64,000 nucleotides of DNA from positions 248,001-312,000 of the forward strand of contig MU008209.1 of assembly GCA_010909165.1 (NCBI GenBank), in the 5' to 3' direction. The notes under the pieces were generated by a model. The model made no database searches. It was not told the DNA's origin and worked only from the letters and a program-made list of their open reading frames with translations. The translations under genes and the position numbers were made by a program. This document shows positions 44,136 through 54,000 of the stretch, piece after piece (within the stretch, counting starts at the first letter, position 1; each line of letters starts with the position of its first letter). Source of the stretch: Anthoceros angustus (Eukaryota > Streptophyta > Anthocerotopsida > Anthocerotales > Anthocerotaceae).

Positions 44136-46748
44136 TTGCGAGCTATGGCTGTCTGGAGCGTTGCAATTGAGACAGGCAAAGGGCAACTGGACCCGTTGTG
44201 GGCACGGTCCTCGTGGACCCAACAAAGTGGTGGGCTGCCAGCTGCCGGACGTCTAACTTCAAGAAACCAGGACTTGGCAAACAACGAACCTCCGATGTGC
44301 AGCACCTTTAGAAACTCACCCAGTCCAGTAGTATGTCGGGCTGGAGACAGAACCTCCATCGACCAAGAGCTTGATGCGCTGGATACGAAGATCGGTCGTC
44401 GCAGGCATTCAGGGTACGAAAGGAGTGTAACGGCTGAGACCGTGATCAAGTTATGTCGTCAAGGCCATCTCTCTGAGGCTGTTAACGCTTTGGAAGTTCT
44501 GGTAGAGACAGACTGTCGTGTCTCCAGGCCCCTCTTTTACACTGTGCTGAAGGAATGTGTGGTGAAGAAGGATGTTCGTCTAGGTAGCCGAGTCCATGCT
44601 TTCACGGCAAAGATGGGTTACGAGTCAGATACGTTCCTGTGCAATTACATTCTGCGAATGTATGCCTCTCATGGCAGGCTGCAAGACGCGGTGGATGTGT
44701 TTGAAGCCGTTGCAAAACCAGATGCCTTCATGTGGTCTTCCATAATTTTTGCACATGTTAAACACGGACAAGACAGGCAGGCCCTACAACTGTATAATCG
44801 GATGCGCAAGTCCAGTGTGAAGCCAGACGGCCATGTATTTGTGGCAGCCCTTCAGGCTTGTGCAAGGGGGCAAGACTTGAAAACTGGGCAGGAGCTACAT
44901 GCTGCTGTGTTAGCTTGTGGCGTTGAGCCGAATGTGTTTGTCTCTAGTTGCTTGGTGGACATGTATGCAAAGTGTGGCAGCTTAGAAGACGCTCAAAGAG
45001 TGTTTGACGCACTTGGCCAAAAGAATGTGGTCACGTGGACTGCTCTAATAGCAGGATATTACCAGCAGGGCAATGGGCAGGAAGCTCTTCGTCTCTTCAG
45101 GGAAATGGAAGCAGAAGGCATCGCTGTACCCAATTCGGTGACATTTGTGTGCCTCCTGCAGGCATGTGCAAGTGTGGGCACTCCAGCTTTGGAGATGGGG
45201 AAGCAGATTCATGTGCAGATCAGAGAACGAGGCCATCAAGATGATGTGTTTGTAGCCAACAGTTTGGTGAACATGTATGCAAAGTGTGGCAGCTTGGAGG
45301 ATGCTCAGGGAGTGTTTGACGGACTTGATCGGAAAGATGTGGTGACATGGAATGCCCTGATGGTAGGATATACCAAGCAGAGCATGGGCCATGAAGCCCT
45401 TCGTCTCTATCGAGCTATGCAGAAAGAAGGCTTGGTTGCACCCAATTGCCCGACATTCGCATGCCTCCTGCAGGCATGCGCAGGTGTGGGCACTTCAGCT
45501 TTGGAGGTGGGGAAGCAGCTTGACAAGCATATTAGAGAACAAGGACATCAAGATGATGTGGTTCTAGCCAACAGTTTGGTGAACATGTATGCTAAGTGTG
45601 GCAGCTTGGAAGACGCTCAGAGGGTGTTTGATGGACTGGATCAAAAGAACGTTGTGACGTGGAATGCCATGATAGCAGGATACTCTCAGCAGGGCATGGG
45701 GCAGGAAGCCCTTCGACTTTACATAGCCATGGAACAAGAGGGCATCACTGTACCTGATGCCGTGACATTTGTCTGCCTCCTTCAGGCATGTGCAAATGTG
45801 GCAGCTTTGCATCTGGGAAGGCAGCTGCATGCACAGATTGAAGAGCAAGGGCTTCAAGCTGATGTGTTTGTAGCCAGCAGTTTGGTGAACATGTATGGAA
45901 AATCTGGGAGCATGGTTGATGCACGACAGGTGTTCGATGAATTGCCTGAACGAGGCATTGTTTCCTGGAGTGCACTGATTGCAGGCTACTCCTGCCAGGG
46001 AGACAGTGAAGTGGTCTTCGACCTGGTGCAGAGAATGACAGAGGACGGCATTCAGCCAGACAGCATCACTTTCCTCAGCATACTAACGGTCTGCAGCCAC
46101 GCAAGTCTAGTGGACAAGGGGAGTGAGTACTTCCAGGCTATGAGCAGGAACTACGGAATCTCACCCACAGTAGAGCACTACACATGCATGGTGGATCTCC
46201 TGGGCCGTGCAGGCCTACTCAATGAGGCATTATCTGTGGTAAGAACAATGCCTGTCCCGCCCAATGCTGCTGTGTGGCACACTCTGCTGGGTGCTTGTAG
46301 AAAGTGGAGCAACGTCGAAGTAGGACGTCACGCTTTCGACCAAGCAGTGAAGCTAGACAATAGAGATGCTGCAGCATATGTGTTGATGTCCAACATATAC
46401 AGGAGTGCAGAGATGTGGGATCAGGCAGGCGAGATACGGTCGAGGAGGACAAGCATCAGGACATGGAAGCAGCGAGCTCAGAGCTGGTGGACAGACATGG
46501 CTGGACTGGTGCATAGTTTTCTGGCTGCGGATGAAAAGCATCCCAAGAATCAAGCCAGGCTGAAACACATGTTTTCCAAATTGAAGAATGAAGAATATGC
46601 AGACTCTTCACCGACAGACTTCTCTGTTGATATAAAGCAAAATGGTTTGCATGGGCACAGCGAGCAGCTGGCTATGTTACCTTCCCTCAACGACAAACCC
46701 CATATTCCTTGTGAAAGATACACCTTGAGACATTGTTTGATCTCTTGA
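44136..46748 (+). CDS. PLS-class pentatricopeptide repeat protein with E/E+ region and truncated DYW
   Basis: An intronless frame of 870 codons. After about 90 residues without clear motif come tandem PPR motifs of the P, L and S types, with hallmark strings LVDMYAKCGSLEDAQRVFD, VTWNALMVGYTKQ, FACLLQACAGVG. The repeats at 44950-45900 are so alike that they look recently duplicated. Then come the E motif (MVDLLGRAGLLNEALSVVRTMP, WHTLLGACRKWSNVEVGRHA) and an E+-like part (VHSFLAADEKHP). The DYW-type segment reaches HGHSEQLAM, which holds the HxE metal/proton-relay motif, and then loses similarity; the CxxC and terminal DYW are absent. Such proteins act in site-specific C-to-U editing in organelles, and those lacking a full DYW need a deaminase partner. 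An organellar targeting leader is likely but not obvious. An alternative start is the next Met at 44142. Confidence 0.88.
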   Translation: MRAMAVWSVAIETGKGQLDPLWARSSWTQQSGGLPAAGRLTSRNQDLANNEPPMCSTFRNSPSPVVCRAGDRTSIDQELDALDTKIGRRRHSGYERSVTAETVIKLCRQGHLSEAVNALEVLVETDCRVSRPLFYTVLKECVVKKDVRLGSRVHAFTAKMGYESDTFLCNYILRMYASHGRLQDAVDVFEAVAKPDAFMWSSIIFAHVKHGQDRQALQLYNRMRKSSVKPDGHVFVAALQACARGQDLKTGQELHAAVLACGVEPNVFVSSCLVDMYAKCGSLEDAQRVFDALGQKNVVTWTALIAGYYQQGNGQEALRLFREMEAEGIAVPNSVTFVCLLQACASVGTPALEMGKQIHVQIRERGHQDDVFVANSLVNMYAKCGSLEDAQGVFDGLDRKDVVTWNALMVGYTKQSMGHEALRLYRAMQKEGLVAPNCPTFACLLQACAGVGTSALEVGKQLDKHIREQGHQDDVVLANSLVNMYAKCGSLEDAQRVFDGLDQKNVVTWNAMIAGYSQQGMGQEALRLYIAMEQEGITVPDAVTFVCLLQACANVAALHLGRQLHAQIEEQGLQADVFVASSLVNMYGKSGSMVDARQVFDELPERGIVSWSALIAGYSCQGDSEVVFDLVQRMTEDGIQPDSITFLSILTVCSHASLVDKGSEYFQAMSRNYGISPTVEHYTCMVDLLGRAGLLNEALSVVRTMPVPPNAAVWHTLLGACRKWSNVEVGRHAFDQAVKLDNRDAAAYVLMSNIYRSAEMWDQAGEIRSRRTSIRTWKQRAQSWWTDMAGLVHSFLAADEKHPKNQARLKHMFSKLKNEEYADSSPTDFSVDIKQNGLHGHSEQLAMLPSLNDKPHIPCERYTLRHCLIS

Positions 46749-47049
46749 AAAACTTACTCAAAGGAAGAAAACAATCGATGTTTGTGTCTGCGAAGTTAAG
46801 AACAAAGGCAGCTTAATTCGGTGATTTGATGCATTTTGGTGGTTGATACGGCTAACCAAATCGATAATACTTTTACCAAATCGTGAATCCTGATTCGTGA
46901 TTCATGTCGTGTCCTCCTTTTTAGAAACCGGAGCCTGGACGTTGTGTGAACTTAGTAACAGAGGCGCGGAATGGAGTCCGATTGATAGCCGCTAATTTGC
47001 TGGAGTGTCGAGCGACTGTGAAGCGCGCGAGTTCTGGTCACAAGCAGCG
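46749..47049. other. Intergenic, likely promoter of the FAD synthetase-like gene
   Basis: About 300 bp without a coding signal. The two flanking genes are on the same strand. Confidence 0.4.
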
Positions 47050-50000
47050 ATGGAGATCATGTCTGCTGTGGCGGAAAGCGGGGACAGGAGGTTGCAGGCC
47101 AAGTTCAAGCATTCGCTCAATGTGGTGGATCGGACTCTTGCACTTTACAGGTAAGTGTTTTTGATATTGCATCGATGTTGCCTCCTTGTTTGTGTGCTTG
47201 CTACCCTGGCTTCGTGCATGGTCTCTGGTGGTTTTGGATCTTGTCCATTTGATTTTCTTCCGGAAGTGATGTTTCAAGCATCTCACTCTCCGGCGTCCTG
47301 CGTGGATTCTGAGAGTGTCATTGCTTGGAGTCTGTCCATTGTAGGAGTTTAACGCCTGTTTCCTATAGGTTTGAAGAGGTGGCTTTCAGTTTCAACGGTG
47401 GCAAAGATTCCACTGTAAGTCCCAGGGATAAGAATTGGGATATGAATTGAGAGGCCATTGTCGTTTCGAGTTTGAGGCAGGAGTTACTGGTTGCTGATTA
47501 CAATGCCTATGCTTGGTACAGGTTCTCTTGCACCTTCTGCGAGCAGGTTTCGCCGCAGCTGCTTCGAGATCGTGTTCAGGATCTGCCGATCCTAAAAGCC
47601 CTTCCTCAGCTACCCCGCATTCTATCACGACAATTTATTTCAGAAGTCCGAACGCATTTCCGGAAATTGATGCTTTTACGTTAGAAACTGCCAAAAGGTG
47701 ACCTCCACTGTTTAGATTGCGAATCTGGGAGTGTGGAGAGGTTAGAGCTGCGTGTCGTTGATTTAGTATGTGCTGGCTCGTGACAGGTATAACCTAGAGC
47801 TTAAAGAGATTAGTCTTGATTTTAAGTCTGGGATTGAAGAACTACGCCGGGACAGGCCAATCATGGCCATTTTTCTTGGTACTCGGATTGGGGATCCCAA
47901 TGCGGTATGTTCCATCACATTCATGTCCGGTTCTGACTTTCGTTTTCGATTCTAGTACTGCCAGTCCACACATTGTCCACGCCTCTCAGTGTCTGAGGTG
48001 ACTTTTGACATGCTGCCTTGCCTTATTCAGGTGGGGCAAGAAAAATTCTCTCCTAGCTCTGCAGGCTGGCCGCCTTTTATGCGAGTGAACCCCATTCTGG
48101 ATTGGTCTTACAGGTCAGTGGTTTGGTGTATGGGATCTGCTACTAGTATTGTGATAAGTGGTACTAAAAACAGGCATGGGCCACATTTATCTCGCCCAAG
48201 CTGATTGTACGTGGTTTATGGACTACTCAGGGACGTATGGGCGTTTCTGCTGGCCTGTCAAGTCCCATACTGCAAGCTGTATGATCAAGGGTGAGACTGG
48301 AAGTTTGCCGTTTCTAGATGCTTGTTTCTTGTTTGCAGGTATCACTAAACGGCTGAACAGGAAGTCATACTTTATGACTAACTTTGCTCACTGTAGTCTG
48401 TTCTTTTTCTAGGTACACATCTATTGGCAGTGTGCACGACACATTACCAAATGGAGCTCTGCTCATCCCCAGATTGGATGGGCAAGTGGAGATGGGAGTT
48501 GCACCTGGATCTGCAACCTATCGGCCTGCTTATCTTCTTCGGGATGGAAGACTTGAAAGAGCAGGGAGAACAAAGAAACCCTCTTTTAAGTGTAACTCAA
48601 CAGTGGATGCAACAGATAATGGTGACTTATCGGTTGCCAGAGGCAACACTCTGTATGCTGCATCGATCCTAGTCGTGGGCGATGAAATACTGTAAGCTCG
48701 GCTATGTCTTTTGTCTGGGTCACTGGGATTCAGTTTCTTAAAAAGCACTAGGGATACCATAGTGTGTAACCTGATAAGCTGTTCTGCTCTGACAATTATG
48801 TGACTGGCATCTGTGTCTACTGTTCTAATATGGGGTCTGCTACAGACGAGGAGAAGTTGAGGATCATGTGGGCACCTACCTGAGCCAAGAGCTTCACCTG
48901 ATTGGTTGGGCCATTGCTCGTCGAGCCATTCTGCCAAATGATGTATGGTAACATCCTTCCTTTTGTCTATCTGGATATAGGTGGACACTTCACATTCATG
49001 CAGGCATTGTAGTGTATCTGACCTTGTGATAGACACCATACTGGCTTCCAGTGCTACTATATGTTGAACAGTGCAAGTTACTCGGTGGCTACAAGTGCAG
49101 ATTGACGCAATTTCCGAGGAAGTTGAGCAGAGATCAGCCACAAACGACCTTGTAAAGTATCTCGGCTTTGCCTGCCATGTGTTTGTGCCGTTCTGCTTAA
49201 GTTTTCTAATTTGACTTGGCTGCAGGTATTGATTGCAGGCGGTGTTGGTCCTATTCACAGCGATGTTACTTTGGCAGGTGTTGCGAAGGCCTTTGGCGTC
49301 CGCCTGGTATGTTGGTGGACCGTTGTCTACGTTCTTGTCTCATGGACTTCTGGGCCAAAATGAAATTTGTTTTCGGGTGAGGTACCCCAAGCACCCGTGC
49401 ATGGTCCAGACCTGACATGCTTTGACAAAGCAGGCCACAGATGAAGAGTTCGAAGAGGATCTTCGTCAACAGATTGGCGAACATTGCTCTGGTGATCAAA
49501 ATAAGGTCTGTTAGTTTGACAAGCTATGAACGCCATTGTTTGACAGTAGTTCTCTCAAACAAACAAGCCTCTCCAAGTGAAGTCCCTACAATCCGTAGTT
49601 CCTAGTTCCCATCCATTGGATATTCCCATTGCAGATGGCGAAGTTACCAGAGGGCATCACAGAGCTTCTGCCGCACAAAGATCTACCAGTTCCTGTGGTA
49701 AGCCCCAATATGGCCGCCATTTTAACGCGGAAGCGAAAGCATCCTGTCTGTTCCGTTTTAAAAGAGGATACCAGCAGTTCACTGACGTTGGTGTGCAGAT
49801 CAAGTGCCAGAATGTATACGTGCTTCCAGCTGCAACGAGAGCGGAGGTGGAGGTCCAGTGGAGATGCTTGCTGGAGCTGAGTAGCGAGAAGGATTTGTTT
49901 CGTATTCAAGGTCCATTTGCCTCTATCAGGCTCTGCACTGCGGTTCCTGAGGTGAGTTTTTGTCTGAGGATTTTTGCTGCTGTGTGCCGAAGCCCTGTTC

Positions 50001-50545
50001 GTTGAAAGGAAGGAACAGGGACAAGAGTTGTGGGTCGACCTACCTACACTACTATTGCTCTAGGCGTTGGGAGGCAAGGAAGGACGCTAAGACCTTCATG
50101 CCGTGATGGGGACTTTCGTGTTGGAGCAGGTTGAGATTGCAGGACCATTATCCCAGCTGGATTCGGAGTATCCAGACCTCACAATAGGTCGGTGGCTGCT
50201 ATGCTTCGTTTGAGTAAAAAGCGGAAGAGCAAGCTTTTGTGCTTGTAAATCAAGCATTTAATCTCATATCGAAAACCGGTGTGTAGGCTGCTACAGGGAA
50301 TCGGCTCGCTCAGAGGCAGTGAAGGGCAACTGGAACGTGGGAAGGCTTGTGTTGAGTATTATCGGCAAGGTCGGTAACCGGGTTTTCTCCCTTCATGGGC
50401 CAAGTGCTGTTTCTAATCGTTCCGCGGTTTTGGACTGATGCTTTGCTCTGTGGTTTTGCAGAGTGCTCCGAGGGTGACAAGTGCAGCCAAGGCTCTGGAG
50501 GCCGCGTTCGCGCCTGGCGATGTTGTGGAGCTCAGGGATGAGTGA
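47050..50545 (+). CDS. FAD synthetase-like protein: PAPS-reductase domain plus MoaB/CinA-type domain
   Basis: Sixteen exons join in frame without any break: 47050-47150, 47369-47414, 47522-47697, 47787-47904, 48031-48113, 48231-48290, 48413-48691, 48846-48942, 49101-49151, 49226-49306, 49434-49505, 49635-49697, 49799-49951, 50130-50187, 50287-50369, 50462-50545. The N-terminal half is a PAPS-reductase/ATP-pyrophosphatase fold with the PP-loop-like [17 protein letters not shown], then [62 protein letters not shown]. The C-terminal half is a molybdopterin-binding (MoCF/CinA) domain: [56 protein letters not shown]. Order and length match Arabidopsis At5g03430. The PAPS-reductase half of eukaryotic FAD synthases adenylates FMN, so an FAD synthetase role is probable; some plant members may lack it. 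Confidence 0.92.
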
Positions 50546-51004
50546 CGTGGCACACATCAGAGACGCGGCTGCTGGGTTGTTCGCGGGAGCGACGAGCTTT
50601 TATATTATTATTACTACTGCTGCCGACGCTGTCGCATTCGGTCGGAGGGTGACTCGCAGAGCTCATCTTTGGATGCTCTTTTGGTGATCACTAGTAGTGC
50701 GTCACTCCCATAGATGATGCTATATACACGTCGCGAGCATTATTAACAACCGGCTGAGCTTTGTTGATTCATACAATTCCTCCGGCTGTAGCCGACTATT
50801 CCCTCTGCATGCGCGGCACGCACTTCGTACCTTTTGCAGGTCCGTCACATTGAGAGTGAGGCCAGGATGCAAATTATGGAGGCTTCCCATTTCCATGTGC
50901 ATCCCCAGACGATGCTCTGCATGTACACGAGAGAGATCATTGGCTCAAGCTGAAGACCCGGTGTTGCCGGGTGTGTTCTACCTACTGCGAATGTGCATGG
51001 AGTC
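50546..51004. other. Convergent intergenic region
   Basis: 3' flanks of the FAD synthetase-like gene (+) and the neochrome (-). No gene seen. Confidence 0.5.
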
Positions 51005-54000
51005 TCAGAAAACATCACTGAAGGTTTGGGCAGCACTAGCAGGTGGCGGGGTTTGGGAGGCTTGGGCGATCTTGTCCCAGCCCAGGTCGAAGGTGTCGTC
51101 ACCGTGGGCACCATCATCTGCATGGGCACGGGCATCCAGATGGGAGGCGACGGGGGCCTCGAGGGACGGCGGATTCCTGCACCGGATGAGCGGCCAGTTG
51201 AAGCCCTGGAAGAAGGGGTGCTGCTTGATGTCGTTGGCGCCGCGGAAGGCCCCCAGGCGCCGCGCCGGGTCCCGGTGCAGCAGCGCGCCGATGAGCTGAC
51301 GCGCCGGGAGCGAGACGGGAATGCTAGCCGGAAAAGTGAGCTCCTGCTGCAGGACGTTGACGAAGGTGAGGTGACGGTTCCGGCCGCGGAAGGGAGTGCG
51401 GCCGTACAGCATCTCGTAGAGCAGGATGCCGAGCGCCCACCAGTCGACGGCGCTGGTGTGGCCCTCCCCATTGATCACCTCCGGCGCGATGTACTCCTCG
51501 GTGCCGACGAAGGAGTTGGAGGCGGCGCTGGGCTGTGCGCAGAAGACGGGCTGCTGCTGCTCGCGCCGCCGCTTGCGCCGCCGCATCGGGCCGACATGGC
51601 TCTGCAGGAGCTGCGGGCGCGAGGAGGTGAGGAAGGAGAGGTCGAAGTCGGTAAGCAGAATGTGGCCGTTGTCCTGGAGCAGCACGTTCTCGGGCTTGAG
51701 GTCCCGGTAGATGACGCCCATGTAGTGCAGATACTCCAGGGCGATCACCACCTCGGCGGCGTAGAACCGGGCCGCGTCCTCGCTGAAAATCTTACGCGGC
51801 TGCTCCTCCTGGAGCACAAATAGCTCCCCGCCGGGGCAGAAGTCCGTGATGAGGCACACGTGCGTGCGCGTCTGGAAGCTGGCGTAGAGCGTGGGCAGAA
51901 AGGGGTGGTCCACCATGGCCAGGATGCTGCGCTCCGCGCGCGCCCGGTGCACCTTGTTGCGCCGCACCATGGCGCCCTTGTCCATGGCCTTCATGGCGAA
52001 CACATGGCCCGTGCCCCGCAGCTCCACCAGGTACACGGACCCCGTGTCCCCGCGGCCCAGCGGCCTGAGCGGCCGGAAGTCCTTCAGGCCCAGCCCCTGC
52101 CCCTGCCCCCGCCGCTGCACCCTCCCGATGGCGTGCCACTGCGCGCTGTTGAGCTTGTGCGGCCGCGCAGTCACGGGCCCCGAGTGCGCCACCCACAGCG
52201 CGTCCGGGGTCTGGTCCGCGTCCGGCAGCTGCCGCGTCGCCCTGTCCACGGTCTTGGCCGTCGTCTTGTTGCTCTTCACCAGCAAATGCTGTGCTGCTGC
52301 TGCTCCTCCTCCTCCTGCTGCTGCTTCAACTTCCCCCTCCTGCTCTGCATCGACGGCGGCAGGGGCAGGGGCGAGGGCGGGAATCTTCTTCCTCGCCTTT
52401 GCAGACGAACCCCTGTCCTTGCTGGGAACATAGTCCGCCACCTTCTGCTGCACGCCGATGAAGTACTGTAGCGCCCCGCTCTCCGGGTCGCGCATGGCCT
52501 GCAGGTGGAACAGGTTCCAGAACGCCTGCCCGCCCTTGGTGTAGTTCACCATCTCCAGGGTCAGGTCACGGGCGTCGCGCACTGCGTCCCGGATCTTCTT
52601 CACGCTGGCCGGGTCCGTGTCCGGGCCCTGCAAGAAGCGGCAGTTCCGGCCCAGAACCTCCTCCCGGGTGTACTCCGTCAGGTCCAAGAAGCGGTCGGAG
52701 GCGAAGATGATGGGGTTGTCGTCAAGCCGGGGGTCCGTGATGACGAAGCTGTCGTCGATGCGCTCCAGCGTGGTGGCCAGATCCACTCCCCGCCGCGTCC
52801 GCTCCGGCAACCGGACGCGGTCGATCCTCCGTCGTCCTCCACCATAACCACCTCCAGCTCGGGGTACGCGGACTCCTGCGCAGCCGCCGCCACTGCCGCC
52901 GCCACGTCCTCCAGCAGCAGCGGCTTCCTCTCCTGCTCCGAGATCGCGGACCCGCTCGTCGCCAGCCCGCTGCTGCTGTTGCTCCCGCTCGACAACCCGG
53001 GCACCAGCTTCGTCCTCGGCTCAGACGCCAGCGACAGATTCGACATGGACACGAACCCGGGGCCGAGCAGCGGGGGCGGCTGCTCCAACACCTGCCTGGG
53101 CCGCGCCACGGCCGCCACCAAATCCCCCACCAGCCCCTTGGCCTTCTCCTCCTGCCGCGCGTCGTACCGGATGAGCGACTGCGGGAGCCCCTTGGGCCGC
53201 ACCGCGTCCGCCATCGCCCCCTCCGTGTGCTTGCTCACTTCCGCCTGCATCCCCACGAAATGCGTCGTCGCCCCGGCATCGTCCTTCACCGCCGTGATGG
53301 TCAGCAGGTTCCAGAAGGTGGACCCGTCCTTCTTGTAGTTGAGAATCCTGCCGCAGAACCTCCCGCTCCCGCCATCCCCCAGCGCGGCCCGAATCTGCTC
53401 CACCTGCCCCGGGTCCGTGTCCGGGCCCTGCAGGAAGCGGGGATTCGCTCCCAGCACCTCCTTCGTCCCGTACCCCGTCATGGCGAAGAACCCCGCGCTG
53501 GCGAAGATGATGGGGTAATCCGGCTTCCCGGCGTCGCACACCAAGAACGCGAGCGGGAACGACCCCAGCGCGTCCTTCACCTCCCGGCTCATCCCGCTAA
53601 CGCCATCGCTCCCCTCCGAGCTCCGCATCGCCTCCATCCACTCACGCGCCAAACTGCACGGCATGGACAGCGACGGGCCATTACCCCCGGGCCCGCCACC
53701 GCCAGGCACGGGCAGGGACAGCGACATGACGCGCGACATGGACGTACTCGTCTTCACGCCGGAGCTCCCGCTGCCTTCGTCGTTCGCCTCCTCCTCCCGC
53801 TGCAAGATGAGGTGCAGGGAATGGATGGCGTCCCGGTCCACCTCCTCCCACGCCGAGCTCCGCCCCTTGATGTACTCCGCGAACGCCAGGAAGGAAGAGC
53901 GCGGGTGAAGCCTGCTCCCGTCATCGCCTTCCTCCGCGCTGTGCCGCGCCCCGGCCCAGCTCCGCTCCCGGGGCTCCTGCGACCGGAACCAGAACACGAA

